A program made the translations under genes and the position numbers. The notes beneath the pieces were generated by a model. It was not told where the DNA came from and did no database searches. It worked only from the letters and a program-made list of their open reading frames with translations. A DNA stretch of 64,000 bases from Vitrella brassicaformis (Eukaryota; Sar; Vitrellaceae), in assembly GCA_001179505.1 (NCBI GenBank), contig CDMY01000964.1, positions 97,738 through 161,737 on the forward strand, in the 5' to 3' direction. Positions 1 to 9,892 of the stretch are shown here, piece after piece; within the stretch, counting starts at the first letter, position 1; every line of letters starts with the position of its first letter.

Positions 1-353
1 CCCCCTCCCTCCCCCGTGAGCTTTCCCGTCTGGGGCCATCGTCTGTGTCGTACCTGCTGGGAGTTTCGGTAGATCAGCGCCCGCTGCGGCCCGAGGGCGT
101 TCACGGGCGGGTCAAACTCTGCACCACAACCACCACAAATACCACACAATACGGCCCACACCACAGATCTGGCCACATCTGTCACGCATCAGCTCCACGT
201 ACCTGTGGCGTATACCCAAACGGCGAATTTCTTCTTGAGTCCGATCTCGAACAGGTTGGTCTGGGCCTCCACCTCTACGCCTAAGCTACAGAAGAGCGGA
301 AAGCCCTGCGGATCTGTCGGCCGGGGTGCCGGCCCCTGAACTTGTAATGCCAT
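1..353 (-). CDS. PIWI/Argonaute-like protein, N-terminal exons (partial at left edge)
   Basis: Two exons can be read on the minus strand. Exon 1 (353-203) opens with ATG and encodes MALQVQG... ending in the run TNLFEIGLKKKFAVWVYAT. A GTACGT donor follows, and exon 2 (118-54) resumes in frame with EFDPPVNALGPQRALIYR before a GTACGA donor. The pattern TN-F-I, then an aromatic/basic strand, then PP-V...R-ALIYR, resembles the start of the N domain of PIWI/Argonaute proteins, where TNxFxI and YxVxFxP...R(R/A)LL(Y/F) motifs occur. Argonautes bind small RNAs and cut or silence matching transcripts. Only about 72 residues are present, and the PAZ, MID and PIWI domains would lie beyond base 1. The family call rests on this short match, so another TN-F-containing family is possible. 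Confidence 0.5.
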
Positions 354-618
354 GGATGGAGGAAAACAACGCAGACGAAGGGAGGGGAGGGGAGGGATGG
401 GGAGGGGATAGGGTGGATGGGGGTCCCTATGGAGGGAGTTGGGCAGGCAGAAGCGGCAACCTACAGCCTTAGGGGGAAAACTGGCGCAGAAGAGCGGCCA
501 GGAAGCCGGATTTACAGGCGGCGAGAGTCGCGAGACTGTTATGGGTTTCTCCGCCTGCCCCAGCTCCAGTCAGCCGATGTTTCTCGTCCCCCTTCAGTCG
601 GCATCCTTCAGAAGGCCT

Positions 619-656
<38 letters not shown>

Positions 657-1649
657 ACACACAGACACACATGAATGACATTCTCCTTGCATGGCCATGG
701 AGAGCTGTGCATCGACTAAAAGCTTTGCGACCGTTTCATCGACGCGGTGACGTCCCAAGCCGTGTCCCCGAAAACCTCATCATCGATGCAAACATACAGA
801 TTGACGCTATGAGGCAGGCAGGCAGGCAGGCACTTCTTTGTGTGCTCATCCACGCATGGCTGTCCGGCTGCAAGAAGGAGAGGAAGAGATATGCTTAAGG
901 TACCGGCGAGGGAGGGAGACAAGGAGAGCTGTTCGAATTCGCGTCTGTTGGTTTTGATGTCTGAATGCATGTGGATTCACGTGAAATGGACGAGTGTCTG
1001 TATGCACATACATACATGCGCACGTACGAAGGAAGTCCAACACACGACAACTGCCACTCGATAACCTTCCCATCCCCGCACCACGCAATGGCACGGCAGG
1101 CCACCCACCCACCTCACACCGGCAAAAGTGTGTCGTCCATCCACCCCACACACGCCGATGCAGCCAGCTTGGAGGTGGGTATCAGCCCGTAGATGACAGC
1201 CAGACGGATGAACCATCCCATCACCACCCATTCAGCTGTCGACGTGCCTTGTTTCCGGCACATACGCCGCCCGGATCAAGTAGCCGCTTAAGCAGAGGCG
1301 TCCGGAATAGCCTCAGTCGACGCGCAAAATGGCTGCACAAACGAAGCACCGCAACAAGGAGGCCGCAAAACGCACCCGAGGCTGTTGTGCGGGAGGGGTG
1401 CATAAGTGCGGTCGACACCGATGACACCGGTGAGCGAGTGGCGGGCGAGGAGGGCGTCGATACGCTCCAGCAGAAGAGCTACATTGACGATGGATGTGCC
1501 GAGGGCCCGAGAGGTGCTGTGGAGAGAGGCCGCATCGGGCAGGGGGAGGCATTCCACGACAGGCACACGCCACAGCTCCACGGGCAGGGCAGCAAATACG
1601 CCATAAATCGCACCAATCCAATCAATCAGCGCAGCCAACACGACGGCCG
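354..1649. other. Intergenic region, mostly simple repeats
   Basis: This stretch holds a (CA)n array near 621-651, GGCA repeats near 812-830 and low-complexity CA-rich DNA. Apart from the F-box-like open frame listed separately (1288-1640, minus), I see no convincing gene. It should include the promoter of the Argonaute-like gene (minus) and the 3' flank of TMEM234. Confidence 0.5.
1288..1640 (-). pseudogene. F-box-like open frame without a start codon
   Basis: An open minus-strand frame encodes a stretch beginning FAALPVELWRVPVVECLPLP and continuing DAASLHSTSRALG. The order LPxELW...LPLxDxxxLxxTSRxL matches the F-box consensus (Skp1-binding motif of ubiquitin ligases). The frame has no ATG of its own: it is continuous with introns of the TMEM234 gene only because no stop happens to intervene, while the true TMEM234 3' exon uses a different frame. 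It could be a relic, an internal exon of an unrecognised gene, or a chance resemblance. Confidence 0.25.
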
Positions 1650-2274
1650 TCAGTTTTGCAGACACACGGCAGCTCCCGTGACGATCAACAATGCGCCAGC
1701 AAGACCGACTGAACACACAAGCAGTACAACACGCACATGAGCGGCTGCCCTGCCCTGCCCTGCTCTGCTCTGTGCTCTGCGGACCTACCTGGGTCAGTGA
1801 ATGTCTGCAGGAGCTGTGTGTCGAGGCAGACCTCAGTGATGTACGTGAACAGAAAGGAAAGGCTGTTGGCCAGCGGCACAGCCACGGGCAACTCTGCACA
1901 CGCACATACACCACACGCACACGAGTGTGATGCATGGCAGTGGAGGGACTGTCTGTGGTGCTGTGCTGACTGTAGTCTCTCAGTAGGAAGTAGTAGAGCA
2001 CACTGCCCACCTGGTTCAGCAGATATGGCACGATGAACTGAATGAACAGACACACGCAGGCACACATACACATACACACGTACGGTTCGACAACGCCGCT
2101 CGGCTCGTTGGCCTTGTTGATGCTCTCACATCTCACCTTGGTGTTTGTGAGCAGCCTCAGCGTCCTCTTGAGGATGTGTTCTCCTTGCGGGCTGGTGTCA
2201 TGTGTATCATTGCACTGCAGGAAGGGTGACGTGACGCCCCATATGGCACCCACCAGCAGGAGCGCCGCCCTCAT
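1650..2274 (-). CDS. TMEM234: TMEM234 family small membrane protein
   Basis: Four exons join in frame: 2274-2137, one beginning TTC ATC after TTCATTCAG near 2051, one encoding LPVAVPLANSLSFLFTYI, and a last one ending at 1650. The product starts MRAALLLVGAIWGVTSPFLQ and ends AGALLIVTGAAVCLQN. This order parallels TMEM234: a first hydrophobic helix with the WG-T-P motif, then LLNQxGSxLYY, then a helix with VPxxNSLxxxFT, then a last helix AG-LL-V-G. The family (DMT-like, four helices, about 140 residues) has no firmly established transport activity. The gene is divergent from FabZ, with about 190 bp between start codons, and the two could share a promoter region. Exon 4 reads in a different frame from the long open frame that covers the introns. 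Confidence 0.8.
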
Positions 2275-2466
2275 CCGCCTCCCTCACCAGCAGTAGGCAT
2301 GGAAGCCCGATCTTTCATCAGAAGTGACTGACAATGAATCCTCTGTCATCCGGTAGACGTGTGTGCCTCAGATCAGCCCCTTTTCGCCCTCTTCAGAGAG
2401 AGAGCGGTTTCACATTTGCGAGCTTCGCGTCTGCGAGCCAAGCCTGAAGAAGGGGAGCCTCTCCCG
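2275..2466. promoter_or_regulatory. Divergent promoter region between TMEM234 and FabZ
   Basis: This 192-bp interval lies between two divergent start codons and must contain both 5' flanks. No TATA box or other named element is evident. It is assigned by position only. Confidence 0.4.
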
Positions 2467-3144
2467 ATGCAGATCCCGCTCATTCCCTTCATCAGCGTCA
2501 TCTTTGCGGCAGCCCTGCACCTCTCAGGTGCATTCCTTCAACCGTCAACTCATGCATCTCTCTTCCAGCGCCGTCAGCAGCTCACATCCAGGACGAGTAG
2601 ATGGTCCACAGCAACCGAAACAGCAGACACGGCTGAAACAGCAGCCGCAGAGGCACCATGGCGCAGCGCAGCATCGGTGAGTGAGCTGACCAGCGACGTA
2701 CCCGTGGTGATGGACATCGAGGCCATCCGTAAGGTGCTCCCGCACCGCTACCCCTTCCTGCTTGTGGACAAAGTCATCGAGTTCGAGCCCGGCAAGCGCG
2801 CCGTGGGCGTCAAGACCATCTCGGCCAACGAGCCGCAGTTCACCGGCCACTTCCCGGAGCGAGCCATCATGCCCGGCGTGCTGCAGATCGAGGCCATGGC
2901 GCAGCTGGGCGGGCTGGTGTGCCTGCAGGAGCCGCTGAGCGACGGCAAGGGGGACTTTTTCTTTGCTGGTGTGGATGGGGTGCGGTGGAAGCGGCCGGTG
3001 GTGCCTGGCGATGTGCTTGTGATGGAGATGGAGCTGCTGTCGTGGCGGGCCAAGTTCGGGATAGCTAAGATGACGGGTGCGGGATATGTGGACGGGCAGA
3101 AGGCCGTGGAGGTCAAGGAGTTCACCTTTGCACTTGCCAAGTGA
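2467..3144 (+). CDS. FabZ: Beta-hydroxyacyl-ACP dehydratase FabZ, plastid-targeted
   Basis: This is a single-exon gene of 225 residues. It dehydrates 3-hydroxyacyl-ACP to trans-2-enoyl-ACP in type II fatty acid synthesis. The hotdog-fold core begins near residue 83 ([17 protein letters not shown]). The active-site segment [20 protein letters not shown] carries the catalytic His (about H128) and Glu (about E142). A bacterial FabZ has about 150 residues, so the first 75-80 are a leader: a signal peptide ([14 protein letters not shown]), then a Phe at the expected cleavage point (SGAF-LQPS), then a Ser/Thr/Arg/Gln-rich transit region. That bipartite form fits import into a red-algal-type complex plastid. 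I chose the ATG at 2467 because it puts the signal peptide at the N-terminus. An in-frame upstream ATG at 2359 would bury it. Confidence 0.93.
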   Translation: MQIPLIPFISVIFAAALHLSGAFLQPSTHASLFQRRQQLTSRTSRWSTATETADTAETAAAEAPWRSAASVSELTSDVPVVMDIEAIRKVLPHRYPFLLVDKVIEFEPGKRAVGVKTISANEPQFTGHFPERAIMPGVLQIEAMAQLGGLVCLQEPLSDGKGDFFFAGVDGVRWKRPVVPGDVLVMEMELLSWRAKFGIAKMTGAGYVDGQKAVEVKEFTFALAK

Positions 3145-5735
3145 AGATTCTTGTGCTGGCCTGGCAAGAGCATCGAGGTCTTTTGTGTTGGTCTTTTTGC
3201 AAGCGCGAGAGAGATGAGACGCCTACATGGATTGCGTGTAGAGCAGGAAGGAGACTAGGTGGAGACTAGATAATGAGCTGGGAGTGTGGCTGGCCAAATG
3301 TTACTTGCAAATTGACTAAGGGATGCAACAGGTGTCAAATGAACGCCAACCACGCGTACACGCTCACCCACCCACCCACACACACACACGTACACATGGA
3401 CACACGCAGTGCACACACATGCATTGCAATGCATACACACACGAGGCGCACACATGGCACGGCACGGCACGCCGCCGTTATAAAACAACAAATAGGCGGG
3501 CGACCTGACTGTGTGGCGGCTGCACGCACTGCACTGCACTCACTGCACTTGCTGCACATCACATGCATGCCAGTGCATGGTGCCCTCTCTCTCACCCACT
3601 CACTCACTCACCCACCCACCCACTCACTCACCCCCTCGCTCAGTCCGTACGCAATCCAATCAACACATGTACATACACGCATAGCATACACACACGTGTA
3701 CACACGGACAGCTTTGTACATACAATACATACATATTCATGTGTGTATGTATGTGTGTACGTATGGTTATATATGGTGTGCCGGCATGGTGGGCGTGTGA
3801 GCGAGTGAATTGGCGCGGCGCCCCCTACCAGTCCCCCTAAACTACGGTATGCTTAACCTACCTACCTACCGACCAGCAGCGCGGCAGCATTAATCGTTCA
3901 TCCACTCACTTACTCACGTCACACTACATACACACATACATACATACATGCATAGACATCCACGCGACAGAAAACTCCATGTGTGTGCGCGTTTTTTCCC
4001 ACTCGCTCCTCCATGGATGGGAAGCCGCACATCACATGACATATGCAGTCAGAGACACCACGTCATGCATTTTGCTTATCAAACCTGACGTCACCTCGCC
4101 ATCGACGGGCTGTCTGTCTGTCTGTCTGTCTCTGTGTCTTATTCATTCACTCACTGACTAGGGGGTGTGCGGGGGAGAGAGACTGACTCATTCACTCACT
4201 CACTCACTCATTCCCCGACCTGTGTGTAGGAAGACCGTGACTCCCTCCCTTGCCCTTCCCTTCATCGGATGAATCAAACAACCAAGCAATGATAGATTAA
4301 ATGCGATCAATCGGTGGATCGAACCATCACATGCATGTATGTACACATACAAAACATACACACGTATACGTATGCAGTGTAAATGTACGTACGTTACACT
4401 ACCTTCATATACAGCACACACACACGCATCACATGCAGCATTCATGCACGGACGGATGGACGAACCGAGACTAGAAGGACGGATGGACGAAGTCCGTTAT
4501 TGCAAAATGCCTGCGTGTCTTCCTACGTCAGCCAACCAACCAACCTTGCCAAAGTGAGCGAATTACAACAAACCTGCACACGCCCACCACAAAATGCCCC
4601 AAATCTCCTGAAGCCCCAACGAGCCACCAAAGCAGCAAACCAACAAATCAGCCAGCTGCACGCACCGCCAAAGACAGACAAGCGCAAACACAAACGCAAA
4701 GTTGCAAACACCGAGACCGAACCGAGGCAGGCACGTAGCACGGATCATTCAAACAGCAAAGAGTAAGAACAAAATCGAAGAGCGACACGCACGTGTAAGC
4801 GTATGTACGCATGTGTGAGCGTATGCAGTGAGTGCCATGGATGGTTGGATGAGCACCGATCCGTCCGTTCCCACGCAGCGGTCATCTAAACGTAAAGGAA
4901 ACAAAAGAACTGGACGACGACAGACTCTCGTGCTGCGTCTCATTGGTCGCAAAAAAAGCATACAGAGGTAGAGAGGGAAAAACACAAGACAGCTCACCGG
5001 CCACGGATAGATACAACGAAAAAATGAAACGTGTGTGTGTGTGAATGTCTGCCTGAAGGTCTGCCTGCCTGATCGATCCCATGGCTCCTGCATCTTTGAG
5101 GGAACTGAAATGCTGCCTTTGGATGTACACATGAATATATGGACGTGTGTGAACGTGTGTATACGATGTGTACGTATGTGTGTGTGGAATTATCTGAATG
5201 AATAGATCGGCGTGTGCACACCGCCCAACAACACGCAGCACCAGACGGCAATCGACATTCAAACACACCGACACACCGACACACCCCGAGCAGAAAACAT
5301 GACAAAAAGAACGACAGACAGACAGTAGCAATCTGTGAGGCTCTTTCGTTAGATTATTGCCTGCTTCACGCAGGCGCGCACTCACAGATGCACGCACAGG
5401 ACCCATCCACCCACCCATCCATCCATCCATCCATGCATGCACCTTCATTGGTATAGGCGAACTGACAACTGACACCCACACCACACACCACACGCATCAT
5501 GCTGACATGCTGACATGCTGACATGGACGAATGAATCACAAACACCACTGTAACTGTGACAGCCACACACCCAGCCGGCCAGCCAGACAGCAACTAAGGC
5601 CCATCGCGCCACACACCAGAGGCCACACGGCAACCCAGCAGCCATGCCACAGCCAATCAAAGACGTACCCACCTACCGATCCCACCCCACCACACAGCAC
5701 CCACAACCCCCACCCGTCTGATGTGTGTGTCTCTA
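3145..5735. other. Repeat-rich intergenic region, no gene seen
   Basis: About 2.6 kb lies between the 3' ends of FabZ and the peptidase gene. It contains CACT/CCCA arrays (3590-3650), CA/CATA microsatellites, CTGT repeats (4108-4130), CACT repeats (4185-4215) and CATC arrays (5405-5440). Open frames here are made of repeat-encoded His/Thr/Cys/Val runs and show no recognisable domain. Confidence 0.55.
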
Positions 5736-8700
5736 TCAGCATATGATTTCCAACGCGCATCTCTTCTCCTTCGTCTCCCACAGAGCCACCGCATCCCCAC
5801 CCCCAGCGTCCTCCATCTCCCGTTTCCGTGATTTGCGGATGGCCACGTCAAATGTGACCTCAAATGAGTGCGCCATGCCCCGACTGAAGCACTTGTACAC
5901 AATGTCCTTGTTCTTCTCGCACTTGACGGAGACGGCGGTCCGCAGCTGGTGCAGGAACTTGCCCGCCTGCGGCGCGGCTTCGTCGAGGAAGGCGCACCCC
6001 TCGATCCGCTCGCCGCGAAGCTCCGGGTAGAGGTCGCCGATGGCGTACCTCCCCTCCGGGCCCTGCACGACGGCGAAGCACTCGGGGATCTCGTCGATAC
6101 CCTCTGTGGGGAGAGGGGTGGTGCTTGTGGGGAGAGGGGTGGTGCTTGTGGGGAGAGGGGTGGTGCTCGTGTCCGTGTCGCCATCATCGCCAGGGGGCTC
6201 GCCTTCAGTCGGCGTCGGTGTGGTGCTGCTCCGATCTTCGTCTCCATCCCCGGGATCCTCTGGTGCTTCTGGTGGCGTTTCTGGTGGCCCTTCTGATGGT
6301 GCTTCTGGTGGTATTTCGATGGGCTCTTGGGAGACCAGCAGCTCAAATGCCAGCAGCGCATTGATGAGGCCATGGCCGGTCTGGATGCTGTAGCCACTTG
6401 TGGGAGGAATGGACCCCTGCCGGCTGAACCAGGCTGTTGCATTTCAGCATACACACAGATGACACACACATAGTATCCATCCATGCACTCTGTGTGGGCG
6501 TCGCTGGCTCCCTTACTTGGCATGCGTCGTGCGGTGTCGAATAGAGCCTGCAGGATGTCGCCGTTGGACCTGTCGGTGAACACCTCCTTCAAGAGGTGAG
6601 CTATCGCCGCCGCATTGGGGGCCGCCGCTGACGTGCCTGGGGAAGGAGGATACCACCAACACCGAGGCACATCCATCCACATACACACATCAAGTCAAGT
6701 GTGACTGACTGACCGAAGAAGTTCGGGAATCCGTCTCCTTCCGCGTCATCGCGGCAGCTTCCTTCTTCTGGACATCGAAGCGGGAAGGCCAACGTGTTGC
6801 AACCTGAGTCAACCAGACACACACATGGAACAAGCCCATCCACGTCTTCCCGCCCCCATCCACCCATCATCTGTACACACACGCAACATACCATCCGCTG
6901 CAGTCACGCGCCGGCCCGATCGGGTGTCGGGCGAGGGCAGCCGGACCCCTTCCGGATTGAAGAGGATGGCCAGCCCTTCGCCGCCAACATAGGCCTGGGG
7001 AAGGGCCGGGATGCTGCCGAAACGCGGCGTCTCACGGTAGTCGGCGGCAGCGACCGGTACGGCATTCGGTGCCAGGGCGTGGCCCCACGACGTCGGCCCG
7101 CCGAAGGTCTCGTCCACAAGACCGCCCGTATAGTCCTGACAGTCGCAGGAAGCAACGCATACGGCCATCCATCCATCCAGCCATGCACTCGCTCACCGAC
7201 AGTGCCCATCCTCGTGTAATAATGTTGAACCGCCCGCCGTTAAACTCATCGCCCGTGGGGAACCGCGCCACCATGACGAACACCTCAACCATCTCATCCT
7301 TGTCGTTGGTCCACACTGCCGCCTCCGCAGGGTCGCCAGCGATGTTGCTCGTGTCACTGAAGACGAGAGGCTTCCCCTCATCGATGCCGTCTCGGTCAAA
7401 TATAAGGACGGCAAAGTCGCTTGTGGCACCGGGGGACTCGGCACTTGCCGACGCGTACGTCTGCGCCCAGTGAAGGACGACACGCAGCGAACGCGAAGGG
7501 GGCAGAGCGATCCTGAAGAAGGGGCAGGCAGTCTCGCCGTCCTCCTGCCCGGGACAGTCGGTGTCTTGGAGGGGCTCATCACTGCCCTCGTTCCAATCAT
7601 GGGCGCCCTCGTATTGGATGTCGAAGTTGGCCAGCAGGAAGTTGTTGATGTTCGTGGGCACGTCGGTCCTGCTGTAGCTGCCCTCTAGACCGGAATTCCC
7701 GCTGTTGCCCGCCTGCGTGTGTGGGTGAGGTGGAGTGAGGGAGTGATGTTTGTGATGTGTGTAAGAGGGTAGGTGTGGGTGGGTGCGTACCGATACGAAA
7801 TAGAGCGCCCCGTCTTCGGTGACTTCCTCGATTGCCTGGGCGATGATGCCGTCCTGATACCATGGCCTGACACACACCACACACACACGCAGATATTGTG
7901 GTCATTATTGGACCCACACCTGCCGTCGGCACTTACTCAAAGAAGTATTTGACGTCATCGACCAGTGTGTTGCAGCCAGCTTCGCGCCGCAGCCGGAGGA
8001 TGCCGTTCGCGAAGTCGGCCTGGCCTGCACCACCCAGAACCACCTCCAACATACACACAGAGGCATGTCTGTGCCGTCCGTCTTTCTCTCTTCCCTCTGT
8101 CTGTCCCTTCCACTGACCCAAGACAGCGGTGTGGAAGGCGTACAAGGGCATCTCGGGCAGCAAGTCGGCAATCAGCTCTATCATGCCGGACCCCTCGTCG
8201 TTGAGGGTGGACGCGTCCCGCGACCCAAACGGCTCGCCGTCACGCAAATTGATCACACCCTGTACCAGCATCTCGCCTTCGAAGGCGTCGTCGGGAATCT
8301 CACCGGCCTCCCGCACGCCCTTACCCTCGACAAAGTCAAATCTGATGGATCCACGCCCACCACACCACAGGGACACACAGAGACAGGATGGATGGGTGGG
8401 TGCAGTGTGGGTGTGCTTACGAGTCCGCGAGTACGCCGACGCAGCTGAATCCCGACTGGTCGATGTCAAAGGATTCGAGCAGCTGGTCCATGTTGTGGAC
8501 GAAGATGGCCTGGCTGGTCGCCGCGCCCCTCCCCACATTCTCAAGCTGCATCGGTGACGCGCCAGTCTTTCCGTGCTTGTACGTCTCATATTCGGACGCC
8601 ATTGGGCGCATCTGCTCCCTCTCCTTCTGCGTCGCGCTGATGAGCTTGATGCCCTCGATCAGCCTGGCATCCTCGATGCCCTCGTAAGGCAGGAACCCCC

Positions 8701-9185
8701 CTATCATGTGCCGATACGACGTCAGCCGCACCATCCCCAGTCCGCGGAGCCGCCGCATGATGCCGAACATGTCGGCGTCCCTGGCAGTGCTGATGTCCAC
8801 ATAGATGGAGTTCTCGGTCAGCAGGCTGCCTACGACGCTGTTGATGAAGCCGATGACTGCTGTCCGGTTTCCACCCCTCTCCAGCGGCTGTTGGCCTGGC
8901 GGCCTGACCGGGACTGAGTAGATGGGTGGGACGGCTTTGGGCGAGCGGGGCGCCCTCTGGCCATCGAACAGCCGCTGGACGTCACACAGGAGGGCGTCAA
9001 GCTTCGGAGGGCACCTAAATGACCGCTCTGCAGAAGAGGGAAAGGAAGCGTCAGTCCTGCGATTGTTGTGGCCTTGTGGCCTTGTTTTTCTCACCTGCTT
9101 TGGGCGCCAGGTCCACCTGTGCGTGCACAATCAGCACATGGAGGGCGACCAGCGACAGAAGGGCCCTCGGCGAGAGGGCCAACAT
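5736..9185 (-). CDS. Secreted subtilisin/sedolisin-like serine peptidase
   Basis: Ten exons join in frame to give 917 residues: 9185-9095, 9027-8421, 8341-8118, 8024-7937, 7866-7791, 7712-7197, 7135-6892, 6803-6714, 6636-6517 and 6433-5736. The N-terminus is a signal peptide (LSPRALLSLVALHVLIVHAQ). The core shows the S8/S53 order: VGVLADS (about D232), NDEGSGMIELIADLLP (about E282), AGNSG (oxyanion Asn about N365) and GTSAAAPNAAA (nucleophile about S648), closing with GHGLINALL. No His-box is visible where S8 enzymes have their catalytic His. The acidic DEG motif occupies that place, as in bacterial S53-like members of this group, so a Glu/Asp/Ser mechanism is likely (inference). After the catalytic domain come a Pro/Glu linker, three STTPLPT repeats and a Cys-containing C-terminal domain of about 110 residues that I do not recognise. 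It probably acts outside the cell or in the secretory route. Confidence 0.8.
6105..6167 (-). repeat. Three perfect 21-bp tandem repeats inside the peptidase gene
   Basis: Three identical adjacent 21-bp units encode STTPLPT three times in the linker between the catalytic and C-terminal domains. Their exact identity suggests recent slippage. The Ser/Thr/Pro content suggests an O-glycosylated stalk. Confidence 0.85.
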
Positions 9186-9892
9186 CGCTCGCTGATTCAC
9201 CGCCGCAGATGACGCCCCGGCCGGCCTTCGGTTGGGTTGAAATATCACATCAGAGGGTGGCCGCCGCCTTTTGCCCTCGTCTGCACGCGCGGAAGTCGTG
9301 AAAAAAAAACGCGCATACTATTTCTGGGATCCACCGTTGGCAACAGGAATAATGGCGGCCGACGCAACCCAAAGTGGGATGCCCTCTGTGTCTGTGTGTC
9401 AGGTGTGTCCACATGCGGTGCGCCGTGGGTGAGACAGTGTGGCTGGTGCCGCACAAGGAGGAGAGAGGCTGGTGCGTACGGACACATGTGTGTGTTATTA
9501 GTGCGTGTTTGTTTAAGCTTCTGGTAGGACACCGAGAGGCCCTCTCATTCACGGATTCAAGATTCTATGTCTGACGTACGGGTGAATCAGTCGAGCATGC
9601 ATCCATTCCATGCACCTCTACATCCGTCAGCCAGTCACAAGGTCACGAGCTAGCTGTACATGACATGTGCCACACCAATCCAACCACACACGCTCCCTCC
9701 CGCACATCCACCCAGCCAGCCAGCCTGCCACAACACCACATTCGTGTGTCCATCCATCCATTCATTCATCCATCCATCGATGCAGGGCCATGTATATGCA
9801 ATGGCATGGATGCTTCGAGTGTGTCTACCACCGCCCCTCCCTCCCTCCCTCCCTGTCTGCTGCACGTCTGTCTGCCCGTCATTTCTACACTA
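9186..9892. other. Intergenic region with simple repeats
   Basis: This interval separates the 5' end of the peptidase gene from the 3' end of the next minus-strand gene. It has CATC/CCAT arrays near 9750-9780 and CCCT repeats near 9835-9855. No coding exon is apparent. Confidence 0.5.
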
